In this document: in pieces, positions 43,591-51,525 of the stretch
How positions within the stretch are numbered: position 1 is the first letter of the stretch
Layout: each line of letters starts with the position of its first letter
DNA from: Rhodobacter sp.
Lineage (GTDB): Bacteria > Pseudomonadota > Alphaproteobacteria > Rhodobacterales > Rhodobacteraceae
Length of the DNA: 64,000 nt
NCBI GenBank assembly: GCA_020250175.1
Contig: JADCEN010000036.1
Coordinates: forward strand, 1 to 64,000
Direction: 5' to 3'
Notes under the pieces: generated by a model
Told to the model about the DNA's origin: nothing
Seen by the model: the letters and a program-made list of their open reading frames with translations, nothing else
Databases searched by the model: none
Position numbers and translations under genes: made by a program

Positions 43591-44391
43591 CTACACGTCA
43601 TAGGAATGGCCCGCCCGCAGCCCTTCGCGCACCCGGTGCGATATGGCCAGGAATTCCGGCGTGTCACGAATATCCAGCGCGCGTTGGCGCGGCAGCGGGC
43701 TTTCGATCACATCGGTGATGCGGCCGGGCCGCGGGCTCATCACCACGATCCGGGTCGAAAGGTACACCGCCTCGGGGATGGAATGGGTGACAAAGCCGAT
43801 GGTCTTGCCCGTCTGCGACCAGAGGTTGAGCAACTCTTCATTCAGCCGGTCCCGCACAATCTCGTCCAGCGCTCCGAAGGGTTCGTCCATCAGCAGGATA
43901 TCGGCATCGAAGGCCAGCGCGCGAGCAATGCTGGCGCGCTGCTGCATCCCGCCCGACAGTTGCCAGGGAAACTTCCTGGCAAACCCGGTCAGCTCGACAA
44001 GCTCCAGCACGCGATCAACCCTCTCGTCCTGTTCGGCGCGCGGGAAGCCCATGATTTCCAGCGGCAGGCGGATGTTGCCGGCAATCGTGCGCCAGGGATA
44101 AAGACCCGCAGCCTGAAAGACATAGCCATAGGCGCGGGCCAGACGCGCGGCGTCCGGCGACATGCCATTGACGGTCAGGGTACCCTCTGTCGGATGTTCC
44201 AGCGCCGCAACGCTGCGCAGGAAGGTGGTCTTGCCGCAGCCCGACGGCCCGATGAAGGACACGAAATCACCCCGCCCGATGGTCAGCGTCACATCCCGAA
44301 GGGCGTGGACCGGGCCGTCGGCAGTCTGGAAGGTCAGCCCCAGCCCCCGCGCCTCGATCACGGGTCCGGCCCTGCTGGCGGTATCCCTCAT
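43591..44391 (-). CDS. ABC transporter ATP-binding protein (NitT/TauT type)
   Basis: The 266-residue ATPase has Walker A GPSGCGKTT, Q-loop VFQAAGLYPW, signature LSGGMQQR and Walker B ILLMDEPFGALD, followed by the H-loop VTHSIPEAVYL. It energises the permease pair 127 bases downstream. Its start overlaps the stop of the small membrane protein (ATGA), tying that protein to the transporter. The stretch before the first permease gene (43465-43590) shows no terminator. Nothing suggests separate regulation. Confidence 0.92.
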   Translation of the reverse strand: MRDTASRAGPVIEARGLGLTFQTADGPVHALRDVTLTIGRGDFVSFIGPSGCGKTTFLRSVAALEHPTEGTLTVNGMSPDAARLARAYGYVFQAAGLYPWRTIAGNIRLPLEIMGFPRAEQDERVDRVLELVELTGFARKFPWQLSGGMQQRASIARALAFDADILLMDEPFGALDEIVRDRLNEELLNLWSQTGKTIGFVTHSIPEAVYLSTRIVVMSPRPGRITDVIESPLPRQRALDIRDTPEFLAISHRVREGLRAGHSYDV

Positions 44392-44798
44392 GCGTTTTCT
44401 GCCATCCGGCGCCGCGCCATGAAGCGAGCCTCGCCTTCCCGGTAAAGATTGCCGGCCACAACACCGGCCAGGGCAAAGGCCGGTGCCTCGCGGACCCCGC
44501 CCAGCAGCAGCATCGCGGCCATGGCGGCCACCCCCCCGGCAAAGGCGAAGGCGACCCAGGTGGTCAGCTGGAACACAAAGAAGATTGCCCGGAACAGCAG
44601 AAAGATCGGCACGGCCAGCACGGCCGTTGCCAGCGCGAAGGGAAGCACGATGTCCACATCCGGTCCGAAGAACACCGCAGCCAGAACATCACTGCCTTTG
44701 ATATGGGCGGTCATCGCATTCAGGATGATTGCCGCTTCAAGACACAAAAGGACATAGCCCGTCAGCGCGGCCAAGGCGGCCTTTCCTTCGTTGACCAT
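44388..44798 (-). CDS. Membrane protein embedded in the transporter operon, unknown
   Basis: The 136-residue protein has about four membrane helices (AALAALTGYVLLCLEAAII, LPFALATAVLAVPIFLLFR, LTTWVAFAFAGGVAAMAAM, and EAPAFALAGVVAGNLY at the end). GAGGGA sits just before ATG 44798. Its stop overlaps the start of the ATPase (ATGA), and dihydropyrimidinase ends 5 bases upstream of it. I do not recognise the family. Conserved placement between a catabolic enzyme and the ATPase would suggest an accessory subunit for transport or for membrane delivery of the substrate. Confidence 0.7.
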   Translation of the reverse strand: MVNEGKAALAALTGYVLLCLEAAIILNAMTAHIKGSDVLAAVFFGPDVDIVLPFALATAVLAVPIFLLFRAIFFVFQLTTWVAFAFAGGVAAMAAMLLLGGVREAPAFALAGVVAGNLYREGEARFMARRRMAENA

Positions 44799-44802
44799 TC
44801 CC

Positions 44803-46254
44803 TCAGACTCCACTTGCCGGAACACCGGTCCGCTGCACGGGGCGCGGCGCGGTCAGTTGTTTCCAGGTTGACAGGGCCCGGTTCACCGCCGGGCGGGGAT
44901 CGCGCGGAACGAAAGCCCCGTGGCCTTCGCGGCTGCGCACCTCGCCGTCCTGCACGGCGACATGCCCCCTTGTCAGGGTAAAACGCGGCAGACCGCTGAC
45001 CGTCTTGCCTTCGAAGACGTTGTAATCGATGGCAGACTGCTGCTTTGCTGCCGTGATCGTCTTGGTTTTCGCCGGGTCCAGCACCACCAGATCGGCGTCC
45101 GCCCCCGCCAGAACCGCCCCCTTCTTCGGATAAAGGTTCAATATCTTCGCGATATTGGTCGAAGTGACGGCGACGAATTCGTTCGGCGTCAGCCGCCCGG
45201 TGACGACGCCATGGGTCCAGAGCATCGGCAGCCGGTCTTCCAGCCCGCCGGTGCCATTGGGGATTTTGGTGAAATCGCCCATACCGAACCGCTTCTGTTT
45301 GGCCGTAAAGGCGCAGTGATCCGTCGCCACCACCGAAAGCGAGCCGGATTGCAGCCCGGCCCAAAGGCTGTCCTGATGCTGCTTGTTGCGGAACGGCGGG
45401 CTCATCACCCGCTGCGCGGCATGGTCCCAGTCGGGATGGGCGTATTCGCTTTCGTCCAGCGTCAGGTGCTGGATCAGCGGCTCGCCCCAGACGCGCCCGC
45501 CGCGCTGGCGCGCCCGCCGGATCGCCTCATGCGCCTCTTCGCAGGAGGTGTGCACGACATAAAGCGGCACGCCGGCCATGTCGGCAATCATGATGGCGCG
45601 GTTCGTCGCCTCGCCCTCGACCGCCGGGGGGCGGGAATAGGCATGGGCCTCGGGGCCGGTATTGCCCTCGGCCAGGAGCCTGGCCTGCAGCTCGGCGACG
45701 ACATCTCCATTCTCGGCATGCACCATCGCCAGCCCCCCCAGGTCGCCCACCCGGCGGAAACTGGCATACATCTCGTCATCATTCACCATCAAGGCACCCT
45801 TGTAGGCCATGAAGTGCTTGAACGAGGTGATCCCGGCCTTGACCGACGCCTCCATGTCGTCCCACACCTTCTGCCCCCACCAGGTGATCGCCATGTGATA
45901 GGAATAATCGCAGGTCGCGCGCCCCGATTTGTTGTGCCACATCTGGGCGGCATCCATCAGCCCCTGCCCCTGCCCCGGCAGGATGAAATCCACCACCATC
46001 GTGGTGCCCCCCGACAGCGCCGCCCGCGTGCCGGATTCAAAATCATCCGCCGAATAGGTGCCCATGAAAGGCATTTCCAGATGCGTATGCGGGTCAATCC
46101 CGCCAGGCATGATGAAGCAGCCGGTGGCATCCAGAACCTCATCGCCTTTCAGGTTCGGCCCGATGGCGGTGATGATGCCGCCGTCGATCAGCACATCGGC
46201 CTTGTAGGTCAGGTCGGCGGTGACGATGGTGCCGTTCTTGATGATGGTGGTCAC
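44803..46254 (-). CDS. hydA: Dihydropyrimidinase (hydantoinase)
   Basis: The 483-residue amidohydrolase shows PGGIDPHTHLEMPF (metal histidines), SFKHFMAYKG (carboxylated lysine), VHAENGD, VVHTSCEEAH and VATDHCAFT (catalytic aspartate), the ordered ligands of dihydropyrimidinases. It opens the ring of dihydrouracil or a hydantoin to the N-carbamoyl acid. A GTG start at 46254 has TTAGGAGA 6 bases upstream. It belongs to the cluster with the N-carbamoyl hydrolase, but two unrelated small genes (46272-47044) separate the pair. The transporter genes follow closely, so the operon continues downstream. Confidence 0.92.
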   Translation of the reverse strand: MTTIIKNGTIVTADLTYKADVLIDGGIITAIGPNLKGDEVLDATGCFIMPGGIDPHTHLEMPFMGTYSADDFESGTRAALSGGTTMVVDFILPGQGQGLMDAAQMWHNKSGRATCDYSYHMAITWWGQKVWDDMEASVKAGITSFKHFMAYKGALMVNDDEMYASFRRVGDLGGLAMVHAENGDVVAELQARLLAEGNTGPEAHAYSRPPAVEGEATNRAIMIADMAGVPLYVVHTSCEEAHEAIRRARQRGGRVWGEPLIQHLTLDESEYAHPDWDHAAQRVMSPPFRNKQHQDSLWAGLQSGSLSVVATDHCAFTAKQKRFGMGDFTKIPNGTGGLEDRLPMLWTHGVVTGRLTPNEFVAVTSTNIAKILNLYPKKGAVLAGADADLVVLDPAKTKTITAAKQQSAIDYNVFEGKTVSGLPRFTLTRGHVAVQDGEVRSREGHGAFVPRDPRPAVNRALSTWKQLTAPRPVQRTGVPASGV

Positions 46255-46271
46255 TCAGATTCTCCTAAGTT

Positions 46272-46655
46272 CTATCGAGAGCGCGACCGCCCGAGAACGG
46301 TTTCCACAATGTGGTCAGCGAGTTCTTGATCGGTTCTGTTTTTCCACGACCGATGAAGGACTACGTCTCTTTCACTCAACACATGACGCCGCCTCTTTGC
46401 ATCCAGCCAGCCGATGCGTCCGTTGCTGAATAGAGGGTCAAATTTGTCGCGGGTGTTTCGTAGAGTATGGCGAAAATTGTCGCTATCCCTTCCGTCTGCC
46501 AAACGAGTAAAGAACAAATCATAGCAGTCTCCCCATCGGTCCACCTGAAGTGCGGAAGGAGGGCGTGGCTTTTTGCCATCTGAAAAATCGGTGCAGCGAG
46601 CAAGGAAATAGCCAACGAGAAGGATCTCGTCACTCCTCCTGCGTCGTTCAGTCAT
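46272..46655 (-). CDS. Protein of unknown function, part of an insert in the pyrimidine cluster
   Basis: The 127-residue product starts MTERRRRSDEILLVGYFLARC. It contains TDFSDGKKPRPPSALQVDRW and RRRHVLSERDVVLHRSWKNR, a mix of charged and aromatic residues without a membrane segment. Base composition is more AT-rich than the enzymes around it. No family is recognised; a small DNA- or RNA-acting protein is conceivable. The start is uncertain: a TTG and other codons upstream (to 46709) are also open. It is cotranscribed in the direction of dihydropyrimidinase, ending 17 bases before that gene. Confidence 0.5.
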   Translation of the reverse strand: MTERRRRSDEILLVGYFLARCTDFSDGKKPRPPSALQVDRWGDCYDLFFTRLADGRDSDNFRHTLRNTRDKFDPLFSNGRIGWLDAKRRRHVLSERDVVLHRSWKNRTDQELADHIVETVLGRSRSR

Positions 46656-46825
46656 TGATCGCGCCACTCGCTTCGACCCCCTCGCGTCTTTATCTGCCAC
46701 TGAAAGCAACTTCGCCCCAAAGCTCTTGCCACCCCAAAATGGGCAAGCAGCTGCAAACTCGTCTGCAGATGAAGTTCACCGCGATTGCAAGGTGGTAAGC
46801 CCAAACACTTGGCACACCGCCTTGG

Positions 46826-47044
46826 TCAGACTTCAACAAGCCCCAGCCGCCGCTCGATGCGTTCGATACGCAGGTCCATCCGGTCCATTCGGTTCGACAG
46901 GCTTGCGTACTGCATTTCGAGAATCCCCAGCCATTCCTTGACTTCGTGGATGTCGTCGACAAGCCGCATGAGCGTCCCCTGAATCGCCTTGAGCGTTTCG
47001 AGGAGCAATTCGTTGGTGACTTCGGCGCGCTTGTCGGATGACAT
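46826..47044 (-). CDS. Small coiled-coil protein in the same insert
   Basis: The 72-residue protein is almost wholly heptad-patterned (LLLETLKAIQGTLMRLVDDI, then RMDRMDLRIERIERRLGLVE), so it should form a coiled coil. A strong GGGAGGG ribosome binding site lies 7 bases before the ATG at 47044. It ends 171 bases before the next ATG at 46655. Proteins of this kind in Rhodobacterales are unassigned; some resemble small antitoxin or adaptor proteins, but no toxin partner can be identified with confidence. It lies just after the Zn-hydrolase gene. Confidence 0.65.
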   Translation of the reverse strand: MSSDKRAEVTNELLLETLKAIQGTLMRLVDDIHEVKEWLGILEMQYASLSNRMDRMDLRIERIERRLGLVEV

Positions 47045-47087
47045 TCAGGAACCCTCCCACCTGATCGCAAAGATAGGTTGCAATCCT

Positions 47088-48338
47088 TCATAAAACCACC
47101 CCCGCCACCTCAAGCACCGCATGGAACAGCACATCCGTTCCCGCCGCCGCCCAGTCCTGCGAAATCTCTTCCGCCTCGTTATGCGACAGCCCGTCCACAC
47201 AGGGGCACATGATCATCACGGTCGGGGCCACGCGGTTGATCCAGCAGGCGTCATGGCCCGCGCCGCTGACGATATCCATATGCGAATACCCCAGGCGTTC
47301 TGCCGCGCCGCGCACCGTCTTGACCAGCGCCGGGTCGAAGGTCACGGGGTCGAAATGCCCGACTGCCTCGATGGCAATCCCAAGGCCCAGCTCTGCGGCC
47401 ACGGCATGGGCAGCACGCTCCACCTCGCCGCGCATCAGGTCCAGCTTGGTCTGCTCTGGCGACCGGATATCGACGGTGAAGATCACCTTGCCGGGGATCA
47501 CATTGCGCGAATTGGGAAAAACCTTCACCTGCCCCACCGCGCCCACGGCATTGGGCTGATGGCTCATGGCGATCTGGTGTACGCGTTCGGTGATCCGCGC
47601 CATGCCAAGGCCCGCGTTGACCCGCATGGCCATCGGCGTTGATCCGGTATGGGCATCCTTGCCGGTCAGGGTGATTTCCAGCCACCACAGGCCTTGGCCG
47701 TGGGTGACGACGCCGATATCCTTGCCTTCGGCCTCCAGGATCGGGCCCTGCTCGATGTGCAGTTCCAGCATGGCATGCATCTTGCGGGCACCCACCGGCT
47801 CTTCCCCGACCCAGCCGATCCGCGCCAGCTCGTCGCCAAAGGATTTGCCCTCGGCGTCAACGCGGCCATAGGCATAGTCCTGCGTGTGAATGCCCGCAAA
47901 GACGCCGCTGGCCAGCATGGCGGGCGCAAAGCGCGCGCCTTCCTCGTTCGTCCAGTTGGTCACAACGATGGGGTGTTTGGTGCGGATGCCGTGGTCATTC
48001 ATCGACCGCACCACTTCCAGCGCGCCCAGCACGCCCAGCACGCCGTCAAACTTGCCGCCCGTCGGCTGTGTGTCCAGATGCGAGCCCATATAGACGGGCA
48101 AGGCGGCGGGGTCTTCGCCGGGCCGGGTGGCAAACATCGTGCCCATGCTGTCCACGCCCATCGTCATTCCTGCGGCCTCGCACCATTGCTGGAACAGGGC
48201 GCGGCCAGCGGCATCGGCATCGGTCAGGGTCTGGCGGTTGTTGCCGCCCGCCACGCCGGGGCCGACCTTGGCCATATCCATCAGGCTGTCCCACAGCCGC
48301 GCGCTGTCGATCCGCAGGTTAGCGCCTGAACTTATCAT
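47088..48338 (-). CDS. Zn-dependent N-carbamoyl-amino acid hydrolase (beta-ureidopropionase-like)
   Basis: The 416-residue protein belongs to the M20-like hydantoinase/carbamoylase group. It has GSHLDTQPTGGKFDGVLG, TNWTNEEGARFAPAM, ELHIEQGPILE and SGAGHDACWINR, holding the metal ligands and the bridging aspartate. It would release ammonia, CO2 and beta-alanine (or an amino acid) from the N-carbamoyl product of dihydropyrimidinase. ATG at 48338 has GGAG 6 bases upstream, whereas the earlier ATG at 48350 has none. A RutR-type operator (48424-48439) lies in the promoter region. Two small unrelated genes follow. Confidence 0.9.
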   Translation of the reverse strand: MISSGANLRIDSARLWDSLMDMAKVGPGVAGGNNRQTLTDADAAGRALFQQWCEAAGMTMGVDSMGTMFATRPGEDPAALPVYMGSHLDTQPTGGKFDGVLGVLGALEVVRSMNDHGIRTKHPIVVTNWTNEEGARFAPAMLASGVFAGIHTQDYAYGRVDAEGKSFGDELARIGWVGEEPVGARKMHAMLELHIEQGPILEAEGKDIGVVTHGQGLWWLEITLTGKDAHTGSTPMAMRVNAGLGMARITERVHQIAMSHQPNAVGAVGQVKVFPNSRNVIPGKVIFTVDIRSPEQTKLDLMRGEVERAAHAVAAELGLGIAIEAVGHFDPVTFDPALVKTVRGAAERLGYSHMDIVSGAGHDACWINRVAPTVMIMCPCVDGLSHNEAEEISQDWAAAGTDVLFHAVLEVAGVVL

Positions 48339-48423
48339 TCTCGTCTCCATACCGAGGGGGGCCGGAAACCCCGATCAGCAGACATCGCCAAGACCCGGCG
48401 GGTCGCGCGAAGGGCATCATAAG

Positions 48424-48439
48424 CTGACCATCCGGTCAA
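48424..48439. promoter_or_regulatory. RutR-type operator upstream of the N-carbamoyl hydrolase
   Basis: CTGACCATCCGGTCAA is an inverted repeat (TGACC and GGTCA) matching the RutR consensus TTGACCANNTGGTCAA at most positions. It sits 85 bases upstream of the hydrolase start, between a TTAATG and a TATGAT box on the minus strand that could be the -35 and -10. A nearly identical site lies before the aminotransferase. Binding by the RutR-like protein encoded at 50417-51025 is the likely explanation. Confidence 0.7.
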
Positions 48440-48543
48440 CATTAAACTCGGGCGGACGGCGCGGAAAGCGGGTCCATGCCCGCCGCGCATACGGATGCAA
48501 CCAAAGGCCATCGCCCGGACCCGCTGTCGCAAGGCAGACCGGT

Positions 48544-48825
48544 CTACTTCAGCTCAACCTCGACAAAGCTCATCCCCGGACCATCGCAGATGACGTTGTG
48601 TTCCACCCCTTCATTGCGGCGATAGGCGGTTCCGGCGGGCACCAGAACCGACCGTGTGGCACCGCCCGGCTCTTCCAGCAGCATCGGGCAGTCGGTGATC
48701 GCAGTGATCACATAATCATGACCGTGCCGGTGCCAGCCCGTCTCGGCGCCGGGGCCAAAGTCGAACCGGGTCACGCGCACCCGTGCGTCATCGATCAAGG
48801 TGGTGGCAGTGCAGGCCGGACGCAT
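48544..48825 (-). CDS. Small cupin-domain protein
   Basis: The 93-residue protein is a single cupin barrel. Motif 1 is GWHRHGHDYVITAITDC with the His-His metal ligands; motif 2 is HNVICDGPGMSFVEVEL. Cupins of this size bind metal and may act as sensors, isomerases or dioxygenases. It lies between the aminotransferase and the hydrolase on the same strand in the pyrimidine cluster, so it probably helps with a pathway intermediate (for example, malonate semialdehyde chemistry), but no direct evidence exists. The gap to the hydrolase holds a RutR box. Confidence 0.8.
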   Translation of the reverse strand: MRPACTATTLIDDARVRVTRFDFGPGAETGWHRHGHDYVITAITDCPMLLEEPGGATRSVLVPAGTAYRRNEGVEHNVICDGPGMSFVEVELK

Positions 48826-48901
48826 GTCAGTCTTCCTGTCGCAATGGGTAAAGGGGGGATGGACAGGCGCGCGGCGGGGGGATGCCGCGCGCGCCCTCCG
48901 G

Positions 48902-50230
48902 TCAGGCGAGTGTCTTCAGCACCCCGGCCAGCGTGCCGATCAATTCGTCGATCTGCGGCTTTTCGATGATCAGCGGCGGCGACATGGCGATGATGTCGCC
49001 GGTAGTGCGGATCAGGATGCCCTTGTCAAAGGCGGCCAGGAAGGCGTTGAAGGCGCGTTTTGTCGGCTCTCCTGCCAGCGGCTCCAGTTCGACCGCCCCG
49101 ATCAGGCCCATGTTGCGGATGTCGATGACATGGGGCAGACCCCGCAGCGAATGCAGCGCCTCTTCCCAATAGGGTGCTATGGCCGCCGCGCGTTCGAACA
49201 GCGCCTCTTCGCGGTAGGTTTCCAGCGTGGCAATCCCGGCGGCGCTGGCGATGGGATTGCCCGAATAGGTGTAGCCGTGGAACAGTTCGATCATGTGCTC
49301 CGGCCCGGTCATGAAGGCATCGTGCACATCAGCGGTGGTCAGAACCGCGCCCATCGGGATCACCCCGTTGGTCAGGCCCTTGGCCGTGGTCATCATGTCC
49401 GGCAGAACATTGAAATACTGCGCGGCGAAGGGCGCGCCAAGGCGGCCGAAGCCGGTGATAACCTCGTCAAAAATCAGCAGGATGCCGTGCTTTCTGGTGA
49501 TCGCGCGCAGCTTTTCCAGATAGCCCTTCGGCGGCAGGATCACGCCGGTCGATCCGGCCACGGGTTCCACGATCACGGCGGCGATGGTTTCGGCCCCGTG
49601 CAGGGCAACGATCCGTTCCAGCTCATCCGCCAGATTGGCCCCGTTTTCCGGCTGCCCTTTGGAAAAGGCGTTCACCGCCGGCAGATGGGTGTGGGGCAAG
49701 TGATCGACCCCGCCCAGGAGCGTGCCGAAGACCTTGCGGTTGTTGACAATGCCACCCACCGAAATCCCGCCGAAGTTCACGCCGTGATAGCCGCGCTCGC
49801 GCCCGATCAGCCGGGTCCGCGCCCCTTCGCCGCGTGCGCGGTGATAGGCGATGGCCAGCTTCAGCGCCGTCTCGACGCTTTCGGACCCGGAGTTGGTGTA
49901 GAAGACATGTTCGATGCCCCTGGGCGCAATCCCGATGAGGCGGTTGGCCAGATCAAAGGCCACGGGATGGCCCATCTGAAAGGCAGGGGCATAGTCAAGC
50001 TCTGCCGCCTGGCGCTGGATCGCCGCAGTGATGCGGGGGCGGCAGTGGCCGGCGTTGCAGCACCACAGACCCGCCGTGCCATCCAGCACCTGCCGCCCGT
50101 CGGACGTGGTGTAATGCATGTCCCTGGCGGCCACGAACATGCGCGGATTCTTCTTGAACTGGCGGTTCGCGGTAAAGGGCATCCAGAACGCGTTCAGGTC
50201 GTTCGGTGTCGCTTTGCGGTCAAGGGGCAT
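48902..50230 (-). CDS. Class III aminotransferase (beta-alanine:pyruvate type)
   Basis: The 442-residue protein is a class III PLP aminotransferase with YTNSGSESVETALKLA (cofactor loop), LLIFDEVITGFGRLG (Asp255) and TTAKGLTNGVIPMG with the Schiff-base Lys284. It is close in layout to beta-alanine:pyruvate aminotransferase. In this cluster it would convert beta-alanine from pyrimidine degradation to malonate semialdehyde. ATG at 50230 has AAGGAA 5 bases upstream. The divergent RutR-like gene and a RutR box (50277-50292) lie upstream, indicating pyrimidine-responsive control (inference). Confidence 0.9.
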   Translation of the reverse strand: MPLDRKATPNDLNAFWMPFTANRQFKKNPRMFVAARDMHYTTSDGRQVLDGTAGLWCCNAGHCRPRITAAIQRQAAELDYAPAFQMGHPVAFDLANRLIGIAPRGIEHVFYTNSGSESVETALKLAIAYHRARGEGARTRLIGRERGYHGVNFGGISVGGIVNNRKVFGTLLGGVDHLPHTHLPAVNAFSKGQPENGANLADELERIVALHGAETIAAVIVEPVAGSTGVILPPKGYLEKLRAITRKHGILLIFDEVITGFGRLGAPFAAQYFNVLPDMMTTAKGLTNGVIPMGAVLTTADVHDAFMTGPEHMIELFHGYTYSGNPIASAAGIATLETYREEALFERAAAIAPYWEEALHSLRGLPHVIDIRNMGLIGAVELEPLAGEPTKRAFNAFLAAFDKGILIRTTGDIIAMSPPLIIEKPQIDELIGTLAGVLKTLA

Positions 50231-50276
50231 GATGTTTCCTTCGGATCGCCGCCGCAGCGGGCGGGCACGGGATGGT

Positions 50277-50292
50277 TTGACCAATCGGTCAG
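50277..50292. promoter_or_regulatory. RutR-type operator between aminotransferase and rutR
   Basis: TTGACCAATCGGTCAG is an inverted repeat (TGACC and GGTCA, four bases apart) matching the RutR consensus. It lies 47 bases upstream of the aminotransferase start and 125 bases upstream of the divergent rutR gene. The hydrolase site at 48424-48439 has the same arms and spacing. Control of both directions is plausible. Confidence 0.7.
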
Positions 50293-50416
50293 TTTCAGAC
50301 TAGCAAGGCGCAGGACGCAAGCAAGGATAGCTTCCGATGACCCAGCCTTGGAACCTGCCGACAGGCTACCCACCGGACCTGTCCGTGGCAAGCACCGCTC
50401 TGCGGTTGCAGCCCCG

Positions 50417-51025
50417 ATGACGCGGCCAAGGACGCGAATCCAGCAGCGCAATTCCGAAACCATCCTCGAGGCGGCGCTGGAGGTGTTTTCACAGCAAGGC
50501 TTCCGCGGGGCGACGCTGGACCAGATCGCCGAGGTGGCGGGCCTGTCGAAGCCGAACTTGCTGTATTACTTCGCCTCGAAAGAGGCGATTCACGCGGCGC
50601 TCTTGTCGGGGTTGCTGGTGACCTGGCTGAACCCGCTGCGGGCGATGGACCCGGACGGCGACCCTGTTGCGGAACTTCTGGGCTATGTGCGCCGCAAGCT
50701 GGAACTCAGCCGGGACTTTCCGCGCGAAAGCCGTCTTTTCGCCAATGAGATGCTGCAGGGCGCGCCGCGCATCCGCGCCGCGCTTGAGGGAGAGTTGCGG
50801 GACCTGGTACAGGAGAAAGCCGCAGTGCTGCGCCGCTGGATGGACGAGGGCCGCCTTGCCCCGGTCCACCCGGTGCACCTGATCTTCTCGGTCTGGGCGC
50901 TGACCCAGCATTATGCCGATTTCGATGTTCAGGTCAGGGCGGTTCTGGGCAAGGCCGAGGCTGACCCCTTTCCCGAGGCGGGCCAGTTCCTTGAGGTGCT
51001 GTTCCGGCGGCTGCTGGAACCGTGA
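50417..51025 (+). CDS. rutR: RutR-like TetR-family regulator of pyrimidine catabolism
   Basis: The 202-residue protein matches E. coli RutR along its length: helix-turn-helix LDQIAEVAGLSKPNLLYYF, then LNPLRAMDPDGDPV, ESRLFANEMLQGAP and LIFSVWALTQHYADFDVQV, the C-terminal ligand domain typical of RutR (TetR_C_3 type). RutR binds uracil and thymine and releases DNA. It is divergent from the aminotransferase and is the only DNA-binding regulator in the pyrimidine cluster. ATG at 50417 is used because RutR similarity starts a few codons later; a longer open frame upstream is not coding. Confidence 0.9.
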   Translation: MTRPRTRIQQRNSETILEAALEVFSQQGFRGATLDQIAEVAGLSKPNLLYYFASKEAIHAALLSGLLVTWLNPLRAMDPDGDPVAELLGYVRRKLELSRDFPRESRLFANEMLQGAPRIRAALEGELRDLVQEKAAVLRRWMDEGRLAPVHPVHLIFSVWALTQHYADFDVQVRAVLGKAEADPFPEAGQFLEVLFRRLLEP

Positions 51026-51113
51026 GGGGGGATCGGGCATGCCGGGACGGGGGGCGGCATGATGTTCCTGCCGGGTTGTTTGGCCCGCGCCGGGCCAAGC
51101 GTGACCGGAACCG

Positions 51114-51476
51114 TTGACCAATGTCGCTGAAGGCTTGTCGGCGGCGGCACCACGGCGCGGCCATGGCCGCAAGACGGTGATGACCGACACCGGCAGCCCC
51201 CGCCGGGTGCCCGACGGCACCTTCGACAAAGACCGCGCCTGCAACCGCCAACGCCTCGGGCCTGAGAACCGTGCAATCATCGGCAAATCCGCCCTGAACA
51301 TCCACAAGGCCGCAGGCCCGGAGATCGTCATCCGACGAAACCGCAGGCGCGCCGGATCGGCCGAGGCCGTCGCAGGATCAACTGCCGGTCACCGCGACAG
51401 CCCCGGGCGCGGCCCCTGCACGCCATTGACAGCACAGGCCTTGTGCGTGCCATGCTTCGGCGTCAGCTGGTGCTGA
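51114..51476 (+). pseudogene. Decayed IS256-type transposase fragment (weak)
   Basis: A 120-codon + strand frame contains GRKTVMTDTGSPRRVPDG followed by TFDKDRACNRQRL, a pattern resembling the KTVLTDTG...VPRDRxGTFEPQL region of IS256-family transposases. The rest has no recognisable domain, and no start site or catalytic residues are visible. It lies between the rutR and sulP genes in a gene-poor stretch (51026-51525). It may be an old transposase relic; the match is short, so confidence is low. Confidence 0.3.
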
Positions 51477-51525
51477 CCGGTCCCGCGACGCCGCTTGTGC
51501 TGTTCTGCGGGCATTGAGGGCAACA

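Noticed and set aside
48800-50416. Possible long N-terminal extension of the RutR-like protein
   Set aside because: The frame is open only because the aminotransferase on the opposite strand keeps it open; RutR similarity begins near 50417.
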